NCBI RefSeq assembly: GCF_030410135.1
Contig: NZ_JAUGQQ010000012.1
Coordinates: 1 to 52,817 of the forward strand
Reading direction: 5' to 3'
Length of the DNA stretch: 52,817 bases
From: Aequorivita aurantiaca
Lineage (GTDB): Bacteria; Bacteroidota; Bacteroidia; Flavobacteriales; Flavobacteriaceae
Positions 1 through 7,643 of the stretch are shown piece by piece. A program made the position numbers and the translations under genes. Position 1 is the stretch's first letter, and each line of letters opens with the position of its first letter. The notes below the pieces were generated by a model. It was not told where the DNA came from. It made no database searches and saw only the letters and a program-made list of their open reading frames with translations.

Positions 1-3000
1 GTGGCCGTAAACTCAATGGTGCTTACGCCCACGGGAAACTGGCTGCCCGAGGGAAGTCCCGCGGTCTGTACAACAGTGTCAATCCCGCAATTGTCAAAAG
101 CAATTGGCATTGGATAGTTTACTGTAGCGAAACAGTTGCCTGCATCTGTGTTTGCCGAAATATTTGTAGGACACACAATTGTTGGGGCGAGATTATCCTC
201 CACGGTTATGATGGTTGTACAGGTTGAAACATTCCCGTTCACATCAGTTACTGTCAATGTCACCGTATTGTCACCTACATTACTACAGTCAAAATCGGTT
301 ATATCAATCGTAGCGCTTGCAATTCCGCACGCATCGGTACTTCCGTTATCAATATCGGCTGCGGTTATGGAGGCAGTGCCGTTGGCATCCAATTGGATGG
401 TGAAAGGCGCGACGCAGTTGGCAATTGGAGCAACATTGTCTTCAACAGTTACTATGGTAGTACAGGTTGAAACGTTTCCGTTTACATCGGTTACCGTAAG
501 TGTAACTGTATTGTCCCCAACATTACTACAATCAAAGGTGTCGATATCAATGGTTGTGGTGGCTATTCCGCAGTTATCTGTACTTCCGTTCTCAATATCT
601 GCCACTGTTATGCTGGCATTTCCGTTTGCATCCAATTGGATGGTGAATGGCGCGGCGCAGTTTGCAACTGGAACAATATTGTCCTCTACCGTTACCACCG
701 CGGTACAGGATGAAACGTTACCATTAGTATCGATTACGGTTAAGATTACATTATTGGTTCCTACATTAGAACAATCAAATGTTGAAACATCAATACTAGT
801 AGAAGTTAATCCGCAGGCATCTGAAGAACCATTGTCCACATCCTCCGCGGTTATTGTTGCGTTACCGTTGGCATCAAGCTGTACGGTGATGTTTTGGCAA
901 ACCGCTGTTGGAGCAATATTGTCCTCCACGGTTACCGTTGCGGTACAGGTTGCGGTATTTCCATTTGTATCTGTTACCAATAATGTAACGTCATTTATGC
1001 CCACATCGGCGCATCCGAAGGTTAAACTATTGTTTTCCAACGCCGAACTTACGGTGACGAATAACCTTTTAACAGTACCATTACACGGGTCGCCAAACAA
1101 AAGGTTATCCGCAGGAACAGAAAAGCTGTTATTGCCTAGTGCATAGCTTTCCACAATTGCCTGCGAAGTTGCCGCGTGGCAAGCGCCAATGGTGTAGTTG
1201 CCATTACTTCCGTTCGGAGTGCCATAGCTGGCAAAATCCACCGAAGTTACTACGCGGCCAACAGGTAGCGAAATAGTAAGTATCTGCCCTTCATTTACTT
1301 CCGCAAAGGCCGTTACTTGATCGGTGAACTGAAGGCTCGCAATTCCACAATTGTCTGAGCTTCCACCGTCAATGGCAGCAGGGAAAATGGTTGCATCACC
1401 ATTGGCGTCAAGTTGCACAGTAATGTTTTGGCAAACTGCCGTTGGAGCTACGCTGTCCTCTACAGTAACAGTGGTGGTACAGGTGGAAGTGTTTCCGCCT
1501 ATATCGGTTACGGTCAAGGTCACGGTATTGGCCCCTATATTGGAACAATCAAATGTATCAATATCTATTGCTGTGTTCGCTATCCCGCAATTGTCCGTGC
1601 TTCCATTATTAATATCGGCCGCTGTAATGCTTGCGTTTCCGCTTGCATCTAGTTGGATGGTGAACGGAGCCACACAATTGGCAATTGGTGGGGTGTTGTC
1701 AATAACGGTTATAGTTGTGGTACAACTATCGGTAAGTGTGCCATCACTTACGGTTAAAGTAACATTGGTAACTCCAATCGGATAAGGGCCTATTGGATTT
1801 ATAGTGAAAATAAGCGGATCGCCATCAGGATCAGTTGAGCCTCCGTCAAAATCTATTGCTGCCGCATTTCCTTGGCAACTTCCGTCTGCAGTTACTGTTA
1901 CTGGTTGGCATACTGCTATAGGTGGTTGGTTGCATGTCCCTAGAGGGTCTGTAACTGTAATTGTAACTGTACACAAAGTATCATTTCCACTTTCGTCTCT
2001 TATTCCCAAAATTCTTGTGTTTGTACCCACATCACTACAGGTAAATGTTTGTGAGCCTCCGCCGAAAATTACTGCACTATAATCAACAGCACAGTTATCA
2101 GTTACTGGACTTATGTGGGCCAGTGCAATATTATAATCTATTGTAAATTCCCCATTCACATCTAAAGCAACTGTAAAGTCAGTACAATTTAATACAGGGC
2201 CTGTATTATCCGTAACGGTAACCGTAGAAGTACAAGTGGAAACATTTCCATTTACATCGGTTACAGTAAGGGTAACCGTATTTGGCCCTATTTCAGCGCA
2301 TGTGAAGCTGCTTGGCGAAACGGACACTGTAGCTATTCCACAATTATCTGTTGAGCCATCATTTATATCGGCTGCTGTGATAGTGGCATTTCCGGTTTCA
2401 TCCAAATATACGGTAGTATCTTTACAAATAGCATTGGGAGCAAAATTATCCTCAACTGTTACAGTAGAGGTGCAGGTAGAAACATTTCCATTTACATCAG
2501 TTACTGTAAGTGTAACAGTATTGGACCCTATTTCAGCACAGGTGAAGGTGGAAGGGGAAACGCTCAAGGACTGTATTCCGCAGGCATCAGTGGAACCTCC
2601 ATCCACATTGGCGGCTGTTATTGTTACATTTCCAGTGGCATCAAGTTGTGCAGTATAGGCTTGGCATATGGCGGTTGGCGCTATGTTATCTTCCACCGTA
2701 ACTATGGCGGAACAAGTTGCGAAAAGTCCTGCGGCATCAGTAACGGTTAGAGTTACCGAAACCGGGGTGCCCACATTGCCGCAATCAAATGTATCGATAT
2801 CTATGGCATAAGAAACAATTCCAACATTATCGGTTGATCCGCCATCAACATCAGTTGCAACTATGGTTACAGACCCTGTACCATCCAATTGCACCGTAAT
2901 ATCCTGGCATATTGCTGTGGGCGGAGTGGTATCCGGCGGAAGCACGGTGTAAATACATCCTGGCTTTGCGGCGGGTGTATATTCCACTGCATCATTGCTC

Positions 3001-4517
3001 ACCCAATATTGAATATCATTTATGATAGCGGCAAGTTCTACTGCCGTTCCTGTAATTGGAAATCCTCCGGGAACTAGGGTACAGTCAAACTGCCAATTGT
3101 CAATTTCAGTTTGTGGAGGTCCAGCTGCATAAACCCTAATGGCATTTACGCCGTTGGTAAGTTGATCCGGCAAAGCGGTAGTGGCGTTATTGGTGTTCGC
3201 GCCATCCCAATCTGCGTCTGTGGTTGTGGGCTCCATATTCGCGTGAATGCCCGTTATAAAATTAGGATTTGCTGCGGTGCCTTGATACGCAAATAATTGA
3301 TCGCCACTAATGGAAAGCACAGCTCCGTTAATAAAACTTCCGGGGAGGGTAACAATATCACCTGCGCTCATTGCAGAAGGGGCATACCACGTGGCACTGC
3401 CCTCACCGCCCGCGCCTATGCAGGTAATAGAATTTGGATTGGTAACTCCACAATCGGTGAGTTTTATGTTGGTTCCTGCAATAATATCCTTTAAAATAAT
3501 GAAAGCGAAGGAGTCATTACCATCCAAATTGAACCCTACAAAGGCAATATCACCAGGGGCTAAGGAGGTAAAGGGTGGCTCGTTTACCGTAACATCAATT
3601 GTACAACTTGCACTGTTTCCAGCTTCGTCGGTTGCGGTTAAGGTAACTGTATTTACGCCAACGCCCACCATGGTTCCAGCGGTTGGGGATTGGGTTATGG
3701 TAATGTTTGCAGGGGAAGAAACATCATCGGTTGCGGTGGTGCCAGTCACCAAATCTGGAATTGCCGCCAATCCATTTATTCCAGCAGTTAGTGGTGCCGG
3801 TGTTGGAGCGCAAACAATAACCGGAGGTGTAGTGTCGCCCCCAGTCGTAATGGTGAAGGTACATCCCGCCGGTAATGCGGGGTTATAAACTGTATCGTTA
3901 TTGCCGTTCCAATTTCCTCTATTATTTACTATTGCACGAATTTGTGCCGGAGTTCCCGTAACGGGAGATCCTCCAGCCAATGCACAGCTAAACTGCCAGT
4001 TGTCCTGTTCTGGAATTAAGCGAACTGCAGTATCTCCGGTAACCAAGGCATTGGGAAGTGCAGAAGTGGAATTAGTAGTGGCAGCGCCATCCCAGTTTGC
4101 ATCATCGCTGGTTGGGGTGTCATTGTGTTGAATTCCCGCAATAAATATTGGGGATGCAATTGTTCCCTGTATGGCGAAAAGTTGGTCGCCAATCATACTG
4201 TATGCGGCGGGCATTAAAAGCATCATATCCAAGGTCACAACTTGACCTGCAGTACGGGCAATACCTGATGTCCATGTGAATTGGCCATCACCCACTACAG
4301 CAAAAAATCCTGTGGTGTCATTCCATCCCATATCGGTAAAAATGATGGTGGTAGCTGCATCAATATCCTTTAGCAATACAAAAGATATATTGTCATCCGC
4401 ATTGGTAACTCCGTCGGTATTTGAGCCAACGAAAGCAATATCTCCCGCCGTTAGCACCGTTTGGCTATTCGCATAAAAGCTTATAAATAGCGTTAAAATC
4501 AGTAGTATTTTTTTCAT
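1..4517 (-). CDS. Giant secreted Ig/HYR-repeat adhesin with nested SUEL lectin domain (3' end outside window)
   Basis: Open on the minus strand from ATG 4517 to the window edge (about 1505 residues seen, no stop). Residues 1-19 form a signal peptide (MKKILLILTLFISFYANSQ). Two copies of a roughly 170-residue domain follow, each beginning GDIAFVG-(S/F)-N (about residues 23-190 and 316-490), separated by one HYR-like repeat. From about residue 530 come tandem repeats of about 80 residues with the pattern A-(I/V/N)-C-Q-x-x-T-(V/I)-Q-L-D, NGSTDNCGI, F-(D/T)-C-(S/A)-x-(V/I)-G, TVTLTVTDVNGN, VTVEDN. About twelve HYR-like units are visible in all, the last a canonical HYR domain. One unit is interrupted by a lectin domain. 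Likely a cell-surface or secreted adhesin; flavobacterial proteins of this kind usually end in a type IX secretion sorting domain, which would lie outside the window. Plus-strand ORFs here are shadows of the repeats. Confidence 0.9.
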   Translation of the reverse strand, partial: MKKILLILTLFISFYANSQTVLTAGDIAFVGSNTDGVTNADDNISFVLLKDIDAATTIIFTDMGWNDTTGFFAVVGDGQFTWTSGIARTAGQVVTLDMMLLMPAAYSMIGDQLFAIQGTIASPIFIAGIQHNDTPTSDDANWDGAATTNSTSALPNALVTGDTAVRLIPEQDNWQFSCALAGGSPVTGTPAQIRAIVNNRGNWNGNNDTVYNPALPAGCTFTITTGGDTTPPVIVCAPTPAPLTAGINGLAAIPDLVTGTTATDDVSSPANITITQSPTAGTMVGVGVNTVTLTATDEAGNSASCTIDVTVNEPPFTSLAPGDIAFVGFNLDGNDSFAFIILKDIIAGTNIKLTDCGVTNPNSITCIGAGGEGSATWYAPSAMSAGDIVTLPGSFINGAVLSISGDQLFAYQGTAANPNFITGIHANMEPTTTDADWDGANTNNATTALPDQLTNGVNAIRVYAAGPPQTEIDNWQFDCTLVPGGFPITGTAVELAAIINDIQYWVSNDAVEYTPAAKPGCIYTVLPPDTTPPTAICQDITVQLDGTGSVTIVATDVDGGSTDNVGIVSYAIDIDTFDCGNVGTPVSVTLTVTDAAGLFATCSAIVTVEDNIAPTAICQAYTAQLDATGNVTITAANVDGGSTDACGIQSLSVSPSTFTCAEIGSNTVTLTVTDVNGNVSTCTSTVTVEDNFAPNAICKDTTVYLDETGNATITAADINDGSTDNCGIATVSVSPSSFTCAEIGPNTVTLTVTDVNGNVSTCTSTVTVTDNTGPVLNCTDFTVALDVNGEFTIDYNIALAHISPVTDNCAVDYSAVIFGGGSQTFTCSDVGTNTRILGIRDESGNDTLCTVTITVTDPLGTCNQPPIAVCQPVTVTADGSCQGNAAAIDFDGGSTDPDGDPLIFTINPIGPYPIGVTNVTLTVSDGTLTDSCTTTITVIDNTPPIANCVAPFTIQLDASGNASITAADINNGSTDNCGIANTAIDIDTFDCSNIGANTVTLTVTDIGGNTSTCTTTVTVEDSVAPTAVCQNITVQLDANGDATIFPAAIDGGSSDNCGIASLQFTDQVTAFAEVNEGQILTISLPVGRVVTSVDFASYGTPNGSNGNYTIGACHAATSQAIVESYALGNNSFSVPADNLLFGDPCNGTVKRLFVTVSSALENNSLTFGCADVGINDVTLLVTDTNGNTATCTATVTVEDNIAPTAVCQNITVQLDANGNATITAEDVDNGSSDACGLTSTSIDVSTFDCSNVGTNNVILTVIDTNGNVSSCTAVVTVEDNIVPVANCAAPFTIQLDANGNASITVADIENGSTDNCGIATTTIDIDTFDCSNVGDNTVTLTVTDVNGNVSTCTTIVTVEDNVAPIANCVAPFTIQLDANGTASITAADIDNGSTDACGIASATIDITDFDCSNVGDNTVTLTVTDVNGNVSTCTTIITVEDNLAPTIVCPTNISANTDAGNCFATVNYPMPIAFDNCGIDTVVQTAGLPSGSQFPVGVSTIEFTA
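1048..1325 (-). other. SUEL-type galactose/rhamnose-binding lectin domain inside the adhesin
   Basis: Translated on the minus strand this stretch contains FASYGTPNGSNGNYTIGACH, then a serine/valine-rich middle, then LFGDPCNGTVKRLFV. This is the signature of the Gal_Lectin (SUEL) family known from sea-urchin egg lectin and plant beta-galactosidases (FASYGTP-x-G, G-x-CHA, FGDPC-x-GT-x-K-x-L-x-V). Some family cysteines are missing (CG is SNG here). It lies between the NCGIASLQ and LTFGCADVG halves of a single Ig-like repeat. Confidence 0.85.
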
Positions 4518-4575
4518 TCTTTTTTATTTAAGTTATCTGGGGGAGATTTCTTAATGGAGGGTATTTTGGTTAGGT

Positions 4576-5082
4576 TTAGTTTCTTGATGGGAAAATCCCT
4601 TGAAGCGCAATACAGTAGTTGATGCATAAATAGGGATTTTTAATCGGGAAAGGCTGACTTCCTCCTGCGGCACCCACCGAATTAGGTGCTAAAATGGAAT
4701 TTTGTGAATTCGCAAAAGCATTGGTTCCGTTCGCAGCTATAAAAGTTCCCGAAGGAGATTCTGAATTTCCTTCATCGGATGCAAAAAGCTGATGTGTATG
4801 GGCCGGCATATTGGATGAAAGCAAGGTAACATTCTCCGTTCCTCCTACTTGACCCTGTATATATGGAGGCAATCCTGGACCTTGCCCAGTATGCAACGGG
4901 AATCTTCCGCGAAGGTCGGGAAGGGCGAATGTAGTCTGGCCATTGCCGCCGTACATGGTTCCCAATAATGAAAAAAGGGCAGTGTTTTGGGCAATGGATA
5001 ATATTTGTCCGTCGCACTTTGCCCAGCCGCGTGGTGCAAAATTGAATCCGAAAGCTTGAATTTGTCCTATAAATGGTTCCAT
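4576..5082 (-). CDS. Phage tail-collar domain protein (MdpB/microcystin-dependent-protein family)
   Basis: 168 residues, the usual length of the family. The N-terminus MEPFIGQIQAFGFNFAPRGW is followed by KCDGQ and LFSLLGTMYGGNGQTTFALP, then DLRGRFPLH, the diagnostic core of the Phage Tail Collar domain. The middle has NMPAHTHQL, a conserved His-rich segment, and the C-terminus ends in NYCIALQGIFPSRN. No signal peptide is seen. The family is common in non-phage bacterial genomes, where its function is unsettled. No other phage structural genes are nearby, so this is not evidence of a prophage. It lies 18 bp downstream of the Tat-exported protein on the same strand, so the two are probably co-transcribed. 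Confidence 0.9.
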   Translation of the reverse strand: MEPFIGQIQAFGFNFAPRGWAKCDGQILSIAQNTALFSLLGTMYGGNGQTTFALPDLRGRFPLHTGQGPGLPPYIQGQVGGTENVTLLSSNMPAHTHQLFASDEGNSESPSGTFIAANGTNAFANSQNSILAPNSVGAAGGSQPFPIKNPYLCINYCIALQGIFPSRN

Positions 5083-5100
5083 AATTGATATTTTTTTGGG

Positions 5101-5649
5101 TTAGATTGAAATGTTAAAATGTATAGTAGTTTGGTTAAAAAATGTCTCCTGTTTTGGAAAAAGCTTACTTCCCAATTTGTTATGTTGTTTCCAATGTTCT
5201 GCGGTTATTTGGGGGCCGGAACTATTCAGCACCAATTCCGTAAAATTCATTCGGTGCGAACGTGAGACCTTGAAATAAATACGGGCGCTTTTTCCCGTTT
5301 CGCGATTGGGGAAATCTGTTATGAATTCATAATTTCCGTTTTCATCGGTTTTTAGTTTTGCCCGATGGCGGTATTTCTCGGAATTGGGCGAAAGATGCCA
5401 AACTTCAACCAAGGCATTGCTTTCAGTATTGGTTCCATCTTCGTTGAAAATGGTGCCCTTAACTACAATTGCATTTTCGGAAAACATTCCGGAACGCAAG
5501 TCCGTTTTGTTTTCGGCGTAAGGATTGTAGCCCATAAAAGGATTTTGGGGAACGAAAGCATTTGAAAGGGTAGGAGTCAACACTGCCAATCCTGAAATTG
5601 CCAAGGCCGACTTACGCATAAAAATTCTTCGCGAGGTAGTTTTATTCAT
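5101..5649 (-). CDS. Tat-exported intradiol-dioxygenase-like protein with degenerate metal site
   Basis: 182 residues. The N-terminus has a twin-arginine signal (SRRIFMRK then a hydrophobic stretch ending near SNA), so export in a folded state is expected. The body resembles the intradiol ring-cleavage dioxygenase fold: KGTIFNEDGT, ALVEVWHLSPNSEKYRHR and DENGNYEFITDFP line up with the family's G-x-V-x-D-x-x-G, A-x-V-E-I-W, Y-R-H and G-x-Y-x-F-x-T-x-x-P motifs. In protocatechuate dioxygenase the two His ligands sit in A-H-I-H-F; here the matching stretch reads A-R-I-Y-F, and the second Tyr ligand after the Pro is not evident. It therefore probably keeps the fold without catechol dioxygenase chemistry. 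It lies just upstream of the collar-domain gene. Confidence 0.7.
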   Translation of the reverse strand: MNKTTSRRIFMRKSALAISGLAVLTPTLSNAFVPQNPFMGYNPYAENKTDLRSGMFSENAIVVKGTIFNEDGTNTESNALVEVWHLSPNSEKYRHRAKLKTDENGNYEFITDFPNRETGKSARIYFKVSRSHRMNFTELVLNSSGPQITAEHWKQHNKLGSKLFPKQETFFNQTTIHFNISI

Positions 5650-5778
5650 ACATTAAATAGTTTGTTTAAATTAGCTAAAGAGGAAGTATATTCCGATTAA
5701 GTGAAATAAATACAAGTAAATCCACCTATAATTTCTTAAAATTTAAGTGGCTAAGGTAGAGGATTTTCACAAAAATTT

Positions 5779-5798
5779 TATACGTAGTACTACGTATA
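5779..5798. promoter_or_regulatory. 20-bp perfect palindrome, candidate operator
   Basis: TATACGTAGTACTACGTATA is its own reverse complement. It lies about 130 bp upstream of the start of the Tat-exported protein (5649) and about 120 bp beyond the end of the ABC ATPase gene, so it is best placed to regulate the 5649-4576 minus-strand pair. Dyads of this kind suit dimeric regulators; the regulator is unknown. The 266-bp gap around it has no coding potential that I can see. Confidence 0.55.
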
Positions 5799-5915
5799 TT
5801 TTTGTAAGCATGTTGACATTTGAAGTAAGATGGCGGTAGAAAAAAAAGATTCTTGAAGGAAGTTTTTGGCAGTTTTTTCGCCGTCAAATAGAAAATTGAA
5901 GTAATCTATGGAAGT

Positions 5916-6629
5916 TTAAACAGGAACTGATTTTTTCGTATCGCTTTCCACAATTCCGTCGCGAAGCCTAATAATCCGGTGGGCGTGCTCTGCAATTTCT
6001 TCCTCGTGGGTAACTACAATTACGGTGTTTCCCGCTTGGTGTATTTCATCAAACAGGGCCATTATTTCGTCCGAGGTTTTGGAATCCAGATTTCCCGTTG
6101 GCTCGTCAGCCAATATTATGGAAGGTTTGTTCACCAGGGCCCTGCCCACGGCCACACGCTGTCTTTGGCCGCCGGAGAGTTGATTGGGTTTGTGGTCCAT
6201 GCGGTCTGCTAAACCAACATCTGCCAATACTTGTTTCGCGCGTTCGGTTCTATCGCTTTTGGAGGCGCCGGCATAAATCATTGGCAAAGCCACATTTTCC
6301 AGTGCGGTTGTGCGCGGCAGAAGGTTGAAAGTTTGAAAAACGAAGCCTATTTCCTTATTTCGGATTTCCGCCAACTCATCATCCGTCATATTGCTTACGT
6401 CCTTTCCGTTGAGTTCATAGCTGCCAGAAGTTGGCGTGTCCAAACATCCCAAAAGATTCATCAAAGTAGATTTTCCCGACCCCGAAGGCCCCATCAAAGC
6501 AACATATTCGCCGCGCTCAATGTCGAGATCAATTCCTTTTAAAACTTTTACAATTTCATTCCCAAGTGGGAAATCACGGGTAATATTTCGGATTTTTATA
6601 ACTAAACTCATCGGCTTTTCAGTAGGCAT
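5916..6629 (-). CDS. ABC transporter ATPase, LolD/MacB family
   Basis: 237 residues, a stand-alone nucleotide-binding domain. Walker [10 protein letters not shown] (about 47-55), Q-loop [11 protein letters not shown] (about 97-107), signature [15 protein letters not shown] (from 151), Walker B IILADEP followed by TGNLDS (about 171-183) and the H-loop VVTHEEE are all present. TGNLDS and the short length are typical of LolD/MacB/FtsE-type ATPases, which power lipoprotein transfer or efflux with a MacB/LolC-type permease. No permease gene is adjacent, so it must partner with one elsewhere. An internal Met at residue 7 (MSLVIKI) is an alternative start that fits family length equally well. Confidence 0.93.
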   Translation of the reverse strand: MPTEKPMSLVIKIRNITRDFPLGNEIVKVLKGIDLDIERGEYVALMGPSGSGKSTLMNLLGCLDTPTSGSYELNGKDVSNMTDDELAEIRNKEIGFVFQTFNLLPRTTALENVALPMIYAGASKSDRTERAKQVLADVGLADRMDHKPNQLSGGQRQRVAVGRALVNKPSIILADEPTGNLDSKTSDEIMALFDEIHQAGNTVIVVTHEEEIAEHAHRIIRLRDGIVESDTKKSVPV

Positions 6630-6639
6630 TAATAAGACG

Positions 6640-6768
6640 CAAAGGTGCGTGGGTTGTTACAGATTCAGTTGAAAGCTCAAAGTTAAAAGTTTAAAGTTAA
6701 TGGGAAAGATAATTAGCGAAAAGCGATAAGCAATTGGCGAAGAGCGAATAGATTATTTCGTTCAACCA
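6640..6768. repeat. Degenerate short-word repeats in intergenic gap
   Basis: The gap holds loose repeats of two words, AAAGTTAAAAGTTTAAAGTT-like and GCGAAAAGCGATAAGC-like. No open reading frame and no clear hairpin terminator are seen. Confidence 0.5.
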
Positions 6769-7542
6769 TCAACCAACTCGAATGACAAAATGCTGCTTCG
6801 TTTGTTCTTTTCTGAAAAAAACCATTCCCCATTGAAAAGTATCTATGCTCACCGTTACTTTTTCATTGGCAATAATTTTCTGCCAAGCTTCCGTCATATC
6901 CTTGCTCCAATAAATATCGTCAAAAATAATTACGGAATCGTTGTGCACATTTTTTAAAAGTGATTTGAAATAACCTAACGTACGTTCGCCGTTATGGTCG
7001 CCGTCAATAAATATCAAATCAAAATTGTCTGAAGAACTTTCAATAAATTCCTTAAAGAGTTTTTGGTGGATTTCAATATTATGAAAGTTGAACTTCTCAA
7101 AATAATCCTGCGCTTTTTGAAGCGTATTCGGGCAGCCTTCCACAGTATTTATGGCTGCAAATTCATTTGAAATCGAAAGCGCAACTGTTCCCAAACCCAA
7201 CGAAGTTCCGAGCTCCAAAATGTTTTCGCATTCAAAATATTTACTCAGGCGGAACAGCAATTTTTGCCGTTTCTTTTTCATTCCGGCATTTTTAATAACT
7301 GCAGAAACTTTTCTGGGATTGCCCTTAAAAACTCTGGAGCCTTGCCCGAAATCCTTCATTTCAATCATTGAAATGTCTTTTCGCAAGGCCTGTCGATGCT
7401 TTTTTAGAATTTCATATTCGGGATATTTCTTTTTGTCGTTGAAACATTTGGTGACCAAATTATACACAAAAGGGGAGTGGATTCCATGTTTGTTTTTGGA
7501 AAGGCGAAGGAATTTGATAAAGCTTTTTGATTGGTGGATCAT
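6769..7542 (-). CDS. Class I SAM-dependent methyltransferase (O-methyltransferase-like)
   Basis: 257 residues. SAM-binding motif I is ENILELGTSLGLGTV (about 106-120), and an acidic motif DLIFIDGDHNGERT (about 175-188) matches the metal- or substrate-binding loop of the O-methyltransferase family 3 group. The N-terminus (IKFLRLSKNKHGIHSPFVYN) is typical of a Bacteroidota-specific branch whose substrate is not known to me. It is a single gene between the ABC-F gene and the LolD-like gene, all on the minus strand. Substrate assignment is not possible from sequence. Confidence 0.85.
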   Translation of the reverse strand: MIHQSKSFIKFLRLSKNKHGIHSPFVYNLVTKCFNDKKKYPEYEILKKHRQALRKDISMIEMKDFGQGSRVFKGNPRKVSAVIKNAGMKKKRQKLLFRLSKYFECENILELGTSLGLGTVALSISNEFAAINTVEGCPNTLQKAQDYFEKFNFHNIEIHQKLFKEFIESSSDNFDLIFIDGDHNGERTLGYFKSLLKNVHNDSVIIFDDIYWSKDMTEAWQKIIANEKVTVSIDTFQWGMVFFRKEQTKQHFVIRVG

Positions 7543-7579
7543 TTTTTTGCTGTATGCTATAAGCTATTGGCTAAAATAC

Positions 7580-7643
7580 AAGTTTCCAAAATGTTTTGCT
7601 TAAAGCCTATTGCGTAAAGCCTATTGCTTAAAGCGTAAAGCTT
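7580..7643. repeat. Short direct repeats (CTTAAAGCCTATTG-like)
   Basis: Three imperfect copies of a 14-16-bp word built around AAAGCCTATTGC lie between the ABC-F and methyltransferase genes. This is another example of a junction with its own private word. Confidence 0.6.

Noticed and set aside
136-4476. Plus-strand ORFs rich in Thr/Val/Ser opposite the adhesin
   Set aside because: They are antisense shadows of the regular Ig-like repeats. The minus frame is open for the whole stretch, has a signal peptide and conserved domain motifs.
4576-5082. Prophage tail gene
   Set aside because: No other phage genes nearby; tail-collar proteins of this size are common as stand-alone bacterial genes.
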